Shown here: piece after piece, positions 33,781-46,093 of the stretch
Numbering within the stretch: position 1 is the first letter of the stretch
Layout of the letters: each line of letters begins with the position of its first letter
Source of the DNA: Epichloe hybrida
Lineage: Eukaryota; Ascomycota; Sordariomycetes; Hypocreales; Clavicipitaceae
Assembly (NCBI GenBank): GCA_019022495.1
Contig: JAFEKR010000003.1
Span: 1-64,000 of the forward strand
Reading direction: 5' to 3'
Length of the DNA: 64,000 bases
Notes under the pieces: generated by a model
Seen by the model: the letters and a program-made list of their open reading frames with translations, nothing else
Told to the model about the DNA's origin: nothing
The model's database searches: none
Made by a program: the position numbers and the translations under genes

Positions 33781-36169
33781 TCACAGGTCTCTATCGACCC
33801 AGCTCTGGATGATGCCCACGAGACTGGGCTCATAGTGTTTGATGGAGACCTTGCCAGTGGCTTCGTCCAGCGTCGTGTTCGCTTGAACAAAAACCTTTCG
33901 AGGTTGCTTCTTATCCAAGACAATCTTGCGAACCTTGGCTCCCCAGAAGTCAGAATCCACATGTGTCATCTCAGAATAGAACTGGACACCGTTTTCTACA
34001 TCAGCAGTGGCCTTGTAAACGTGGATCTTTTGAAGATAGTCAGCGACAGCGTTGCGGCCCGAAGTAAGAATCTTGGATCGGTCAAGGTGGATGGTCAAAT
34101 CAGAGAGATCATCCTTGGTGTAGTGAAGTTTGCAAAAGTCGTCATCGGCTTGCAAAAAGCACTTCAGGATGGAGAAACGAGCTTGACTGTGAGCCTGCCC
34201 CCATTTCTGACTTTTAGGATCCCACAGCTCAACAGCGGCAAGGCCAGCGCGAGCCATGGACAAATATGAGGCATACAAGACGTCACCAGCCTCACCATTA
34301 ATATCCAGACTACCGTCTCCAAAGCCAAAGATTTTGAGAACGGGAAATTCGCAAGAGAGATGCATGGCGACAAGCTCAGCGCGGCACTCCTCATACGATG
34401 CGGCAATGCTGCCGAAAACTGAGCCCCAGGTCTGACCGGGCTTGTACCAAGTGGTGATGGGTCTCCCAGTCATGGGACTCACAGGAGGATTTTCCTTGTC
34501 GAAGTTGTACACTCCAGGGGATGTTTCTTGCAGAAGCTTACCGCAACCGTGTCCTTCAGAAAAATCAATCAGTCTACCATGTGCAAACAAACAGCTGGAA
34601 ACCATTGCAAAACTCACCTGTCAATTCGTGAAGACCCACCTGAACCTCAAAAGCGTCGTCACGGAACTTCTTGAAGATCTCTAGATCTTCGTCGCGAATG
34701 AAGGGAATCTTCTCGTTGGGAGCCTTTGCGCTCATCACGTTGCCCAGTGAAACATTTTTGAATCCTTCATTCTGACGAATATCATCATAGTTGGGAATGT
34801 TGATGCCGGCGGGAATACCCGAACCAGCAAAGGTCATGACCTCCAAAGACGTGAAATCAGGGGACAGGAATGTGTCTTTCTCGAAGTCCTTCTCCCAGGG
34901 GAGAAGAGGAATGAGAGTCGGCGCAGCAGATACGAGCTCGCCAAAGGCACGGGTACGCTCCAGGTTGACCATGGAAGCGAAGCCTTCCCACTCGCCACGA
35001 ATTCCAGCGGGATCGCGATATGTTTCGACAAAGCCAATGTTGCACTCCACCATGGGACCCTTGTCCTTGATCCAATCCCTCTGAGCATCTTTGTACGCCT
35101 CGAGGGAGCCGGTCTCAAAAGACTTGCTGTAGTTGGTGTGCATGGACCTCTGGGTCTCGTTGTCGGCGTTTTCGGCTGCCTGCTTCTCATATGCTGCAGC
35201 AGACTTCATCTCCTTGGCGTGATCTCCGTAAATGAGTCGAATAGTCTTCAGCTTCAGTGCCCCATCCTCGACGGTGAATTCAGTGTCCTTGCCAATATCA
35301 CCACCATCAGCAGGAACGCTGGTCACGGCAGAGGCGATGAGAATATCGAACGACCCGTCCGCGTTCTTGCGTAATCTGGTGTTCTCCGGCAGAAGGCCCT
35401 TCTTCTCCATCCATGCGGAAACACTCTCAATCTCGTCCTTAGTGATGGATGGAGAATCGGGGTAATACATCGTCATATGACCAGCATCGATGAAGCCAAA
35501 ATGCAGCAAGCCAGGCTTGTCATGGCTGAAGATGGCACCGTTGGTCGTCTCGTAAAGTTTGGCAGTCTCGGGAGAAGTGGCCGCGAGGGCAGCGACAGAC
35601 TTCTCGCTACATCTAGGAAGGAATTTGGAGTCACCAAAGCTTTTGTAATTTCCATTGTTGCCAAGGAACATGGCGGCATACTCGAGGAAGCTAGTGAGCT
35701 CTGTCTCGTTGACCCCAGCCTTCTTAGCTAAGCCGTGCCAATCGCCATTGCAGTTCCTGTGCAGAGTAAGGATCAAATCGTAGATGGGCTCTGACTCTGG
35801 AGAGATTTGGCGAAGGATGATTCTTGTGCCAGCAAAGCAGGCTCTGCATGAAGGCGGTTAGCGAATTGGGCTTCACAAAGCTTACTCAAATGTAGCATGC
35901 ATGTAGCTTATGCGTATAGCCTACTTGCTAATGAAGTGAGCATAACGCTTCTGCCTATCATTTAAAGCCTCGAAATGTTTCTCAATCTCCAGCCTGACCA
36001 CAGACGGCGGCTGGTCGGCGAGGAAATGCTTCAGATCTGCAGAGTCCATGGTGGACGAGAATCGTTGTGCGACAAGGGGTCTGATGGAAAAGACAGCGGG
36101 AGCAGCACGGAGGGCGAGAGGTCGCAAGAAGGATAACCTTGGAAGGGCAGTGAAGGACGTGAGGGACAT
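33781..36169 (-). CDS. Dipeptidyl peptidase III (family M49)
   Basis: Three exons: 36169-35925, 35843-34618 and 34553-33781 (747 residues). A zinc exopeptidase that removes dipeptides from the N termini of short peptides. The M49 signatures are present. HELTGH (487-492) is completed by the second splice and supplies two zinc ligands and the catalytic Glu. EECRAE (545-550) supplies the third ligand. Before Met41 there is a 40-residue Arg-rich extension without acidic residues (FLRPLALRAAPAVFSIRPLV..RFSS) that looks like a mitochondrial presequence. The gene may therefore encode a mitochondrial long form and a cytosolic short form starting at 36049. The first donor is an uncommon GTAGGC. Confidence 0.95.
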
Positions 36170-38076
36170 GAGGAGTGAGGAGTCACTCCGAGGCAGCCGG
36201 CGCAGGCAGATGGCGAGATGGCGAGATGGCGACTTGAAAAGAAACGGCAGGACAGTCTGGTGCTTCCTTCCCCCTTCTTGCTGAAAAGGTCCAGTCCTTG
36301 TCCTTGTCGTGTGCTCGAGTGGCCATCGCGGCGGGCGGCAGCAAAAGTGCCTGCACCTACCTAATAATAAAAGCTACCTTGCCTGCCTCATCCGGTCGCG
36401 CCGTCATTACTGGCCAATATTTGGCTGCTGCGGATTGGGGCTAGACCAGTCCGTATTATGTGTGTACATATGTACAGTGGGGGTGCATGTATTCCGTACA
36501 TGCTATGATATGTACATGTACATACGTACGTGTCTGTACGGAGCGCACCAGGGGTCCTCTGCTCTGAAGACTGCTCAACCTCCACAAGTGGCACCTTCAC
36601 AGCGGGTTGTCGCGGCGGGGATGCCATCAGATCTGGTGTTGAATGATGCGAAAAGCTCTGATGATTCACCATTGCATACTTGTCACTAGGATTACTTTGT
36701 TCCGCGTGGCCCATCCACTGCACGCTCTCACTGCTGCGTGTTACGGGACGAAGCGTGACAACCGAACCGTCCCCGATCAAATCAGCGTCTACCCCCAACA
36801 AGCTTCGACCTGTTGGTCGGAGAAACCACTTCAATCTGTATGACGACCTGTGGTTGGTGGTGATTCTTACCAGAATGCGTTGGGTTGGGCCCCGCCCCCC
36901 ACCCCACGCAAAGTTCGTTTTCGGTGTTTGGCCAGATTGCCGATGGTTAATGGAAGGAGATGGAGGTTTTCTTTTCTGCGCAAAACAAGCATTCCGTACA
37001 GAGGAGAGCATGTTTGTATTCGAGTTGTTAGTTGTTAGCAACTACTGTAGGCTTTTCGATCCTTGAACAGCAAAATTGTCAGCCACTTGGCATTAGCCGA
37101 TGATGCGTTGCCTCTTCCCCAACACAGTATCCGCCGCCGGGCTGCTTCCCCCCTGGCAGAGACAAGTTCGCCGTTTTGCCTCTTTGTCAGTCGCACGTAC
37201 ATACATAGTTACGATTTGCCATTAATTAGTCGGACCTTTTTTTTTTTTTGGCGCCAGTCATGCAGTACATAATGTAGCATGTACTGTCTCCGTGACTGAA
37301 AAAGCAAGACCCGATACGCCGGCCGGCCCCTGTTTCATGCAGGCTGGATAATGTTCGATGTTTGCCCAGATTACTCACCCCACTCCCCTTCCCGTCGTCA
37401 TGTGCCTATGTATTCTTCACATAGCGTTCGGCAGGTGTGTCCTTGTTGGACCTTCCTTCTTTCTTTCTGGCATTGTAACAGTCTAGATGCAGTATTCCGC
37501 GCCCCGTCGAGTGACCGGAAAGTCGGTGCCGACAAGAAAGATAGCCTTGGCAAGTTGAGCCTTGCCCCTTGCCCACGTTCCACTCGGGCTTCCATGGCGG
37601 TTTCGTCGTCGCGCACATTCGTCAGCCCCAGGCCAGTGCAATCAGTGTGAGCTGTGTTAATAAGCTTCATGATTAAACTAGGCTTCCCCCCCTTCCTTTT
37701 CTCTCCTCTGTGACGACTTGTTGCACCAGACTTTTCTAGTGGTGACCACCAGCAGCAGACAAGTCAAATACATCGTCTCTCGTCTCCATCACACTTGCTG
37801 TATGTATAGGTCCTGACTCCACCGTCATCTCAAGATACTCCAGCTTTGGCCGATTTACTCGTCGTTTCCCCATTCCTCCCTCTTGCCCAACTGTGCCCAA
37901 CTGTATCCGGCGATAATTGTCATTGTATTTATCGTCACCGACGCCGGAATTTTGTCCACTCATTGCGCTGCGGGCTACGCTTTTTGCTCCGAGCTGGCCC
38001 AGCCAAGCTGCCACTGCTACTACGGCGGAAATCTTCATAACGCACGCGATCAGGCTCTCGCCCAACATAATTCGAA
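36170..38076. other. Intergenic region upstream of DPP III and gluconokinase
   Basis: A 1.9-kb divergent spacer. It holds a cluster of TCCGTA and TACATGTACATA-type words (36449-36545, 36992) and short T runs. Overlapping open frames on both strands match nothing I know. Confidence 0.55.
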
Positions 38077-38809
38077 ATGTTGTCCTACGATAGCGCAATT
38101 CCCAACGGGCAAGACAAAGCTGCGTCAGCCCCGTCGCCCCCAGCTGGCGCCAGATCAATGTCATCGTCGGCATCCGCCGCTGCCCCAGTAAATGGCCAGG
38201 CCCAAGGTCAGCGCCAGCATCATCTGTGGTTGGTTACGGGCCCTGCAGGATGCGGCAAGACGACTGTGGCCGAGCACCTGGCCAACGCACTCGATATCCC
38301 CTACATCGAAGGCGACCTGGTATGTTCCAAGCTGTTTGCATGCGTCTTGCCATTCCCGCTGACACCATGGGCAGTACCATCCCCAAGCCAACATCGACAA
38401 AATGAGTGCCGGCATCCCCTTGACTGACTCGGACCGCTGGGACTGGCTCACAGAATTGCGCAAACAGTCCAACAGTCGGATCAACAATGGTGCAGATGGC
38501 GTCGTGGTGGCTTGTTCTGCTCTCAAGCTCAAGTATAGGGACGTCATCCGAGTCGCTGCCTATTACGACCGAACCATTCTTGTTCATTTCATCTTTCTTC
38601 ATGCTTCCCAAGAATTACTGTTGCAGCGCGTCGCTGAACGAAAGGGTCACTACATGGGTGCGAACATGGTCAAAAGCCAGTTCGACATCCTCGAACGCCC
38701 CAGAGAGGATGAGATTGACCTCATCACCATCGACGCCAGCCAGGGCGCTGACGAGGTCAAGGACGATGTCCTCGCCAAGGTGAATGCCGTGCTCGCTGCC
38801 GATCCCTGA
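38077..38809 (+). CDS. Gluconokinase (thermoresistant GntK type)
   Basis: Two exons: 38077-38319 and 38375-38809 (225 residues). It phosphorylates gluconate to 6-phosphogluconate using ATP, feeding the pentose phosphate pathway. Evidence: Walker A GPAGCGKTT (about residues 52-60), IEGDLYHPQANIDKMSAGIPLTD across the splice (the substrate-binding GD-HP-N--KM-G-PL-D signature), VVACSALKLKYRD, and a C-terminal lid with ERKGHYM and LVKSQF-like MVKSQFDILE. About 45 low-complexity Ala/Ser/Pro residues precede the P-loop. A second ATG at 38158 (MSSSASAAA) would shorten this leader and could be the true start. Confidence 0.93.
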
Positions 38810-40075
38810 ATAGAGGGACGACTTGGGGCAGACGGGTGTGGCGGCTTTGGCTGATGATTGATGAGACCGGCCCGTTCACCTCGTTCCTACTCTCATGTTG
38901 AAAAAATGTCACCACTGGGGAATATTTCGTCGCATAGCCACAGAGCTCTCTCTCCCTCTCTTTCTCTCTCTCTCATATTTTCTTCATAGTCCAGCGTTTG
39001 TTCTCATCGCCTTGCACTTTTTGGGTATATCATTCGGGTATTATGTGGCGTTCATGAGTCGTCGTTGTCTTCCTGGAGTGCTGGCCGTTGATGGGTCACT
39101 CGACAGTTTTCGGCATCTCGCAAGTCTACAACGATTGGACGGTGTCCTTAAATTATTGTTTGAGAAAGATTTACAGTCTGCAAAGACCACAGTCTTAGTT
39201 AATCGATTTGACGAACCGACCTGGCTGGACGTCAAGGGTTAGATTTCGGTATCACACGCATGATGCCCGGGTATAGAACGAAACGCAAAAAAAAAAAAAA
39301 AAAAAACCACACATAGAGAAAGCTACGGGTTTCCTTAGAATTCGTAATTGGATATATCTCATGACTTTCTGTTCGGCCATGCGTGCTTCCGACATGGAAC
39401 AAGATGGGCCAGCCCAATGAAGATGTTTTGTTTGTCTCGTCCCGACCACTCTCGCGAATTCCAAGCCAATAGTTGTATCAAAAGCTAGCCAGCCAATTGT
39501 TCAAACGGATGTAAAATTAGAGGTATCCAAATGTTATAACAAATTGTTCAGTGACACAAGTCATTTACAAGTGATTACAGCCATCAAGAAGTAAATTTCA
39601 TCACGGTGGATTCAAAAGCAGTAGAAAGCCCGAGTGCGTCGTTTACATGACGATGTATTCGTTGTGGCTGGCACTTGAATGTAGAACGCCGGCCGCTCAC
39701 ATCAGCGGCTTGGTCGACGGAAAGAGCCGGCTGGATTCGGCTCAGCAGTTATCCCATCGTCGGATGCTGGCGCGCCCTCGCGAACCTTGGACCTATTGAT
39801 ACCGGATGTGCGTGAGGGATCTCACCAGGGGGGCGTTATTTCCGAAATTGTCTGTCAAGTTGTGCGATTGCACTGTGGACTTGTCTCATGTGCGTATAGG
39901 TTGGGCGGATGGGCGGATGGGCGGATGCTAGATGACTGATTCTACAGTTTAAAAGAAGATGATTGAAATACATCACATCGGGCTTACTCGAGCAGTTGCA
40001 TAAAGTCTATTTCCGTGGAAAAATCCAACTCTTGTCCTCCATGAGCAGGACGAGAGCAAGACTTCTCGCTGCAAA
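38810..40075. other. Convergent spacer between gluconokinase and BCKDH-E2
   Basis: It contains a CT-rich tract (38942-38975), an A20 run (39287-39306) and GGGCGGAT x3 (39902-39927). No gene is supported. Confidence 0.6.
39287..39306. repeat. A20 homopolymer
   Basis: Twenty consecutive A residues in the convergent spacer. Confidence 0.95.
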
Positions 40076-41729
40076 CTACCTCAGATGCATGATCATGATA
40101 TCCGGCTCCTCCACGACCCGCCTTACGACTTCGGCGGCCCTCGCCATCGTGGCGCCATCAACCACTCTGTGATCGGCGCTCCAACTGAAGTTAGTGACAT
40201 GCTTCTTGACCACGTTGTCATTCTCATCAAATGCGGGCACGGACCTCATGCGGCCGATGCCCAGAATGGAGACCTCCTTCTCTACAATGACGGGGCTGAG
40301 ATAGGTGCCGCCGATATTGCCAATGTTGGACACGGTAATCGTCCCGCCGCTCATGTCATTGGGCGACAATTTGCCCTGGTGCGCTAGCTTCTGGAGGCGA
40401 ACGAGCTCTGCGGCAATGGAGACGATGTTGCGGGAGCCGACGTCCTTGATGACGGGGACGAGGAGACCCTGGGGTGTGTCCATGGCTACGCCGATGTTGT
40501 GCTGGGATCGCATCACGACGTGGGGCTTGTTGCTGGACGAGTCGATCTCGACGCGGGCATTAAGAATGGGGAACTGGTAGAGGGCCATGGAGACGGCCTT
40601 GATAATGAAGGGGAGGTAGGAGAGCTTGTCGGGCTGGCCGTCTTGCACGGTGGTTTGCGAGAGGACCTTGTTCAGGCGGGTACGGAGGGCGACAAGGTCG
40701 GTGAAGTTGATCTCGTCCGTGTACAGGAAGTGGGGGATGTTGAGGGACTGCGTCATGCTCTTGAACATCATCTGCTGAGTGTGCGAGAGAGGCGTCTTTG
40801 TCTCGGTCTGGACGCCAGTTGGTCCGGTGAGCAACGGCGCAGCTGATGAAGCGGGCGATGTGCTCTCCGCGCTGCCTTCGTCTCTGCCCTTGACAAACCT
40901 GTAGATGTCCTCCTTGAGGACCCTGCCGTCCCTGCCGGTGCCATCAATGTCGTTGATGTTGATATTGAACTCCTTGGAGAGATGTCGGACAGCAGGCGTG
41001 GCTAACGATGCCATTTTCCCCTTGGGTTTCGGCGCTGGCGCAGCATCATCGACGGACGCGCTGGTACTCCTAGTGGGAGGAGCGATGCTGTTCTGTGGTA
41101 CCGCGGGTGGTGATGATGATGACGATGATGACGATGATGGTGTTGATGGAGTCGACGCCGGCTGTTGCTCTTGGCTTGGCGCTGGGGCCTCCGGCTCGGC
41201 GTCTCCCTCAATGTCAATGTCGACAAATGGCCTGCCGACCCTGGCCATCTCTCCCGCGTCATAGTACAGCTTCTTAACGGTGCCTGTGAAGCGGCTGGTG
41301 ATTTCCACGGACGCCTTGTCGCTCTGCACCTCGCAGAGAGGGGAGAACTCCTCGACACGAGCGCCGGGCTCGACGAACCATTGTATGACCTCACACTCGA
41401 CGATGCCTACATGGGTTCAAACAAACAGAGATTTAGCATTGATTTCAAGATTCAACACTCGGCCTTTTTCTCCGTTTATGTTGGGCCATGATTGACCCCC
41501 ACCACCACTTGCCGCCCTTGAGATTGGAACACCAACGCAAACAGGAACACGTACCTTCACCAATATCCGCTAATAACACGGGCTTCACGGCGCATAATCT
41601 CCTCGACTCCGAAAACCATCTGGGGGTTGTCGGGCCAGTCACGGATGCTCTGCCGACGGCCATTTGGCCCATGACCTTGGACGTCTGCAGCTGCTTCCGT
41701 AGCACTCTGGAGCCTCGTTGTAGAAACAT
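40076..41729 (-). CDS. Branched-chain alpha-keto acid dehydrogenase E2 (lipoamide acyltransferase)
   Basis: Two exons: 41729-41555 and 41406-40076 (501 residues). The mitochondrial E2 core of the complex that oxidises keto acids from Leu, Ile and Val. A basic, Ser-containing presequence (about residues 1-45) precedes a lipoyl domain starting VKPVLLADIGEG, with the lipoylated Lys in EVQSDKAS. A Pro/Ser linker follows, with a nine-Ser run encoded by an imperfect GAT/GAC triplet repeat. Next come the E3-binding domain (TPAVRHLSKEF...GTGRDGRVLKEDI) and the catalytic domain ending SADHRVVDGATMARA, with the active-site His and Asp. The PHFLYTDEINFTDL text favours the branched-chain enzyme over pyruvate or 2-oxoglutarate E2. 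Head-to-head with ATP10. Confidence 0.95.
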
Positions 41730-42283
41730 GGCGTCTGCGTAATTGGGGTCTGCCCTTTCTATTCAAAAGCGAGAAATCGTGCTCACCGGGTTCTCACAGC
41801 ATAGAATGGCTAGGTGGGAGCAGAATAATTTAACAAAAAAAAGGGAGAGTGAGGGAAAGAGAGAAACGGTCCGTTTGGTGATTTTGTGAGGAACGCATCG
41901 CCGGTTGCAAGGCTGGATACAACATGGCTTCAGTCGGCATTGTTGGTGGGTGATTGAGCCGCCGCGAATAGCCGAAGTCTGGGGGAGATTTGGCCCGGCT
42001 TATCGTAGGCTTGAAGCGGAGACGGATATCCTGAGGAACCAGTTGCAGACGGCCACGCCCAAAAAGTCACCGCCGGCCCCCGCCGCCAACAGACCAGACC
42101 GCCTGCCGCTGGAGGCTAGCCCAGCTTTTAACAGCGAAACTGCCCTGATGACCCTGATGACCCTGATGAAGCTCAAGTTTAAGTTTATTGACATTGGCAT
42201 CACCAGCTTAAACAAGATTTCGCACGCGCACCCTCTCCCACCCCACCACACACGCGGTGCGTGCTGTGGACGGACATCTGGCC
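41730..42283. other. Bidirectional promoter of BCKDH-E2 and ATP10
   Basis: A 554-bp region between two divergent nuclear genes for mitochondrial proteins. It contains CCCTGATGA x3 (42142-42172). A CACCACACACGCG stretch lies just before ATP10. Confidence 0.6.
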
Positions 42284-43427
42284 ATGTCCTCACGCACATT
42301 GAATCTGGCCATCGCCGGCCTCTCACGACGTCCAGCATCCTCGGCACTCGCAATCTGCATCTACTGCCAATGCCGTCGAAACTTCGCCGTCACCGCTCTG
42401 CGCGGACGCACTGAGCCTCCTGCATCAGGCGCATCCATGGACCCCAAGAGCCACGTTACGGGAACGCCAATTGAGGCACCCCGCAGCTATGGTAAACGCG
42501 CAGACGAGAACTTCGTCCCCAAGCCTCTCCCTCGACCGATCGGCATGCCTTTGCCCCCAAGAGCCGGCGAAAACACGGGCATCGACAATCGATCGCTGCG
42601 CCAACGGAGGGATGATTTCGGGGATTACGAGAAACACATGGCGAGAAGAAAAGAACTGTATGGGCTAGAGCCTTCCCATTCCCCATCTTTGACATGGCTC
42701 GGACGCTGAAGAGACAACCGAGATGTATACTAATACTGTGCGCTCCTCTAGAACAGCCAAGATGTCACGACCCTATTTCCGTGACTGGGGCAATCTGCAG
42801 TTCCACGAGGGCAAGTCCTTTATTGCGCCGCCACGGCTGTTCAAGGCTGAGCTATCCCTCTTCTTCCCCAACTTGTATGGTGAAACGCTCGTCAAGACAG
42901 ACCGGGAGCCTCGTAATACGACCCCCATCTTGACGGGCAAAGCCTCTGTCGTATCCATCTTCAGTAGCCAGTGGGCCGAACAGCAAGTGGCCACATTTGT
43001 TTCCAAAGAGTCCAATCCAGCTTTACAGGAAGTCATAGCCGGCAGCGGAGATGCCGCACAACTGGTCAATGTCAACTACGAAGATAACAGGGGCAAGGCA
43101 TGGCTGATCAAGCTGTTCCGTGGATCGTTGCGAAAGAGATTTGCCGAGAAGGATTGGGACAAGTACTTTCTTGTGCAAAGAGGCATCACGGATGAGATTC
43201 GAGAGTCGATCGGTCTGCTGAACAGCAAAGTCGGCTATACATATCTCGTTGACCACCATTGCCGCATCCGATGGGCTGGCAGTGGATCTAGTCACTCTGA
43301 GGAGAATGCCAGTTTGGCCAAGGGACTGGCCAGAATAGTGGAGGAGATCAAGAGGGATGCCGCGCGGCCAGCAACGGCAAGAGAACAGCTGCCTGGTAAG
43401 CCCCATCTCGACAAGCGAAGCATCTGA
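42284..43427 (+). CDS. ATP10: Mitochondrial ATPase complex assembly factor Atp10
   Basis: Two exons: 42284-42657 and 42752-43427 (349 residues). Atp10 assists assembly of the Fo part of mitochondrial ATP synthase at the inner membrane. The N terminus (MSSRTLNLAIAGLSRRPASS) is a presequence. The family core begins at the splice: SRPYFRDWGNLQFHEGKSFIAPPRLFKAELSLFFPN, read here in short pieces as YFRDWGN, GKSFIAPPRLF and LSLFFPNL. A thioredoxin-like beta region (VVSIFSSQWAE) and a YLVDHHCRIRWAGSG motif near the end complete the family pattern. An in-frame ATG at 42257 would add nine residues (MRAVDGHLA) and weaken the presequence, so I prefer 42284. Its 3' end converges on GOS1, 224 bp apart. 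Confidence 0.94.
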
Positions 43428-43651
43428 GGACACTGGACAGAGATCAAGATGAACAATGGTGTCTGGCCAAACTGTAACATTAGGAGGCTACGCAAAAACG
43501 GTGGCCCGCCCGTCATCCTGTACACTAGATGAAACATGGACAAAAACACCCATTTGATACCCTCGTAATGTCCTGCCTTGAACGCCCGCCTGTCATGCAA
43601 ATCAATGGCTCTCAATAATAACAATAACGAATATCGCAAGAAAGTGCCCAG

Positions 43652-44522
43652 TTACGAAAACCAGAAGAACGTAAGAAAGCAAAACGCAATAAAACAACCC
43701 ATAATGATGCCATCTCTCCGCTTCCTTGCCGATATCCGGTTGATCAGCGTATTGATCCCCGGTACTTTGCTTGCAGCCACGGTGATCCTCCTATTGATGC
43801 TCGCCAGCGTCTCCCGCTGCAAGAGAAAGTTGTCATTTACAGCGTACGCCTGGCTCAGCACACTGTCTGCCATGTTGTGACTGTTGTCGATGCGGCTCCG
43901 TTCATTCAGCATGTACTCCGCCTCTTGGGCCTCAGGGTTGTTTGCGCGGTACTCGTTTATATCGGAACGAACATTGGTCAGCAAATTGGCTCTGTCACGA
44001 GCTTGTTGCAGAGTGCCGCGCAGCCGGTTGAGGTCGCGTCTGTGTGCGGAGAGCTTCTCGCGTAGGAGAGAGAGGTTGTTTTGTTTGAGGGCCGAGGATG
44101 TCAGTGTCGTTTCGGAATCGAGGAGGCGGGCTAGTTGAGAGATGGTCGAGTCGCGCTAGGTGACGCCGGGAATTAGACAACTTTGAAATGTGATGGATCA
44201 TATTTAATAACTTTTCTGTCGATGCGATCGTCGTACCTTTTCTAATAGCTCTTCGATCTTGGCCTCGGTAGTGCGCTCTTCCTCCGTGGGTTTGGGCGGA
44301 AGGTCGGCAGCCGACGAGAATTGGGAATACGTATGGAACAAGCTCTCCGTCTGTTCCGGTCAGCCAAGAGTTTCAGTTCGTTCGTTTGGTCATTTTTTCA
44401 ATGCGCTGCCGCGTTGGTTTTCATCAAACCCAGTGGCCATGGAACCAGCTTACCTGGCTCTCATATGTTCTGGCCTGTTGTCTGAGCTGTGCCCAGCCCG
44501 AACTCGCGGATGGTGCGGCCAT
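43652..44522 (-). CDS. GOS1: Golgi SNARE Gos1 (GS28-type Qb-SNARE)
   Basis: Three exons: 44522-44454, 44350-44237 and 44155-43652 (228 residues). It mediates fusion in intra-Golgi and ER-Golgi retrograde traffic. The N-terminal helices (WAQLRQQARTYESQ, LFHTYSQFSS, KIEELLEK) are typical of the family. The SNARE helix runs through SRIDNSHNMADSVLSQAYAV, with a zero-layer Gln. The protein ends in a tail anchor (GIIMGCFIAFCFLTFFWF). Exons of 23 and 38 codons at the 5' end are separated by introns of 103 and 81 nt. The start is the first ATG in frame with the family N terminus; the longer upstream frame lies in another likely UTR. Confidence 0.95.
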
Positions 44523-45071
44523 GTTGCAAAGCTGGTGGCTTTGGTGTCGTCGTCGAGTCTTCCAAAGAAAGGGAAACTTCGGCCTCGGGAAGATGAGCTG
44601 TCTGGCGGTCACCGACAGATACCAATATTACCAACCACCCTACAACGGACTACATAGCAACATCCAGGTCGCCTTCGTCACACGGCCGGACCGGGCAGAA
44701 TGTCCCATTTCCTTCACCGCCCTGCGAAGAAGCATGACCCGCTATTCTTTTCTGGACAAGGGAAAACCACGAGACTGAGCACGTGATATTTTTCGGGATC
44801 CTCAATTCCCCAAAGTTAGCAAGTTTGATTCCCACGAAATGACGAGTAGCCAATGAAAAAATCCACGGTCCCCTCTTTTCTTATGTAGTGTGCACAACCA
44901 GAAACCCTAGGGCAATCCCCCCCCCCTTCCCTCTCGGTAAAGTTTGACCAAAATTCTCAGAGCCCATACCGATTGTGCGCGACACAGGAAGAGGTCACGG
45001 TCGCAGGCTGACTTACCTTACGCACTCCGTCGACAACAATTCGCACATCACCCCCATCTCAGAACATCAAG
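44523..45071. other. Bidirectional promoter of GOS1 and RPL35
   Basis: 549 bp with a C9-type run at about 44919 and pyrimidine-rich sequence leading to the RPL35 ATG. No gene seen. Confidence 0.6.
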
Positions 45072-46093
45072 ATGGTGAGTCAACATTCATCGCCTTGTTT
45101 TTTCTAGTTGAGAACGACATCATGTCTCCCAAGGACAGTATTTTGTATTCAACGGGTACCGGCTGTAATGGAGGGACGAATCCAGCGGTCGATTTACATA
45201 TTTTCTTTCGATATTCGAGTTAAGAGAAGGATATGGATATGTCAACAGTACTGCGGACCGACTATATCTCGATGACGAGGCTCTCGACTACCAAGATTAC
45301 CCCAGACTTCGACCAAGCCTTCGCCTTTTGATACCTCTTTTTTGAAATGAAAATACTGTCTCCGTTGGGAAACAATGGTCGTCTCGATGAAATTGCAAGA
45401 AAATGACTGGAAATCGACACTGGCAAATAACAAGAATGAAGTACTGACCGTGAGATGTAGTCGTCGGGCAAGGTTAAGACCGTCCAGCTTTGGGACAAGA
45501 GCAAGGATGATTTGACAAAGCAGCTCGGTGAGCTCAAGACCGAGCTCGGCCAGCTGCGCATCCAGAAGATCGTTTCTTCAAGCAACAAGTTGAACAAGAT
45601 GTGAGCACACTTCCGCCCCCTCTCGAATCGAAGACGGCCACGCCTCCATTCACATGATATTCGTGCCCGCATCATTCCCGAATCACCTCAATCACCCAAT
45701 ATACCGACCAAGAAACTCACATGATACGAAAACATGGCTAACCTCCGCATCTTCAGCCACGATCTGCGCAAGTCCATCGCTCGCGTCCTGACCGTCATCA
45801 ACGCCAAGCAACGCTCCCAGCTGCGCCTCTTCTACAAGAACAAGAAGTACGCCCCTCTCGACCTCCGTGTCAAGCAAACCCGTGCCATCCGTCGCCGACT
45901 ATCACCCGAGGACAAGGCCCGTGTTTTGGAGAAGACAAAGAAGCGCACCACCCACTTCCCTCAGCGCAAGTTTGCGATCAAGGTACGGCCATTTTCCCCC
46001 AAATCTTCCTCCGACGATTATTGTATCGTCACGATCTATGACAAAAAGAACGGCCGGCATTGTGCTGACCATTTCTTCCCAAAATAGGCCTAA
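45072..46093 (+). CDS. RPL35: 60S ribosomal protein L35 (uL29)
   Basis: Four exons: 45072-45074 (the ATG alone), 45461-45600, 45757-45982 and 46088-46093 (Ala codon plus stop), 124 residues. A large-subunit protein beside the peptide exit tunnel. Recognised by [62 protein letters not shown] and a C terminus FAIKA. The first exon holds only the start codon, so Met and Ser2 are separated by a 386-nt intron. The last exon is six bases. All junctions are GT..AG and the reading frame closes exactly. Confidence 0.95.

Noticed and set aside
36388..37041. A 217-residue minus-strand frame
   Set aside because: It runs through intergenic TACATGTACATA words (YVCTCTYHSMYG) and shows no family features.
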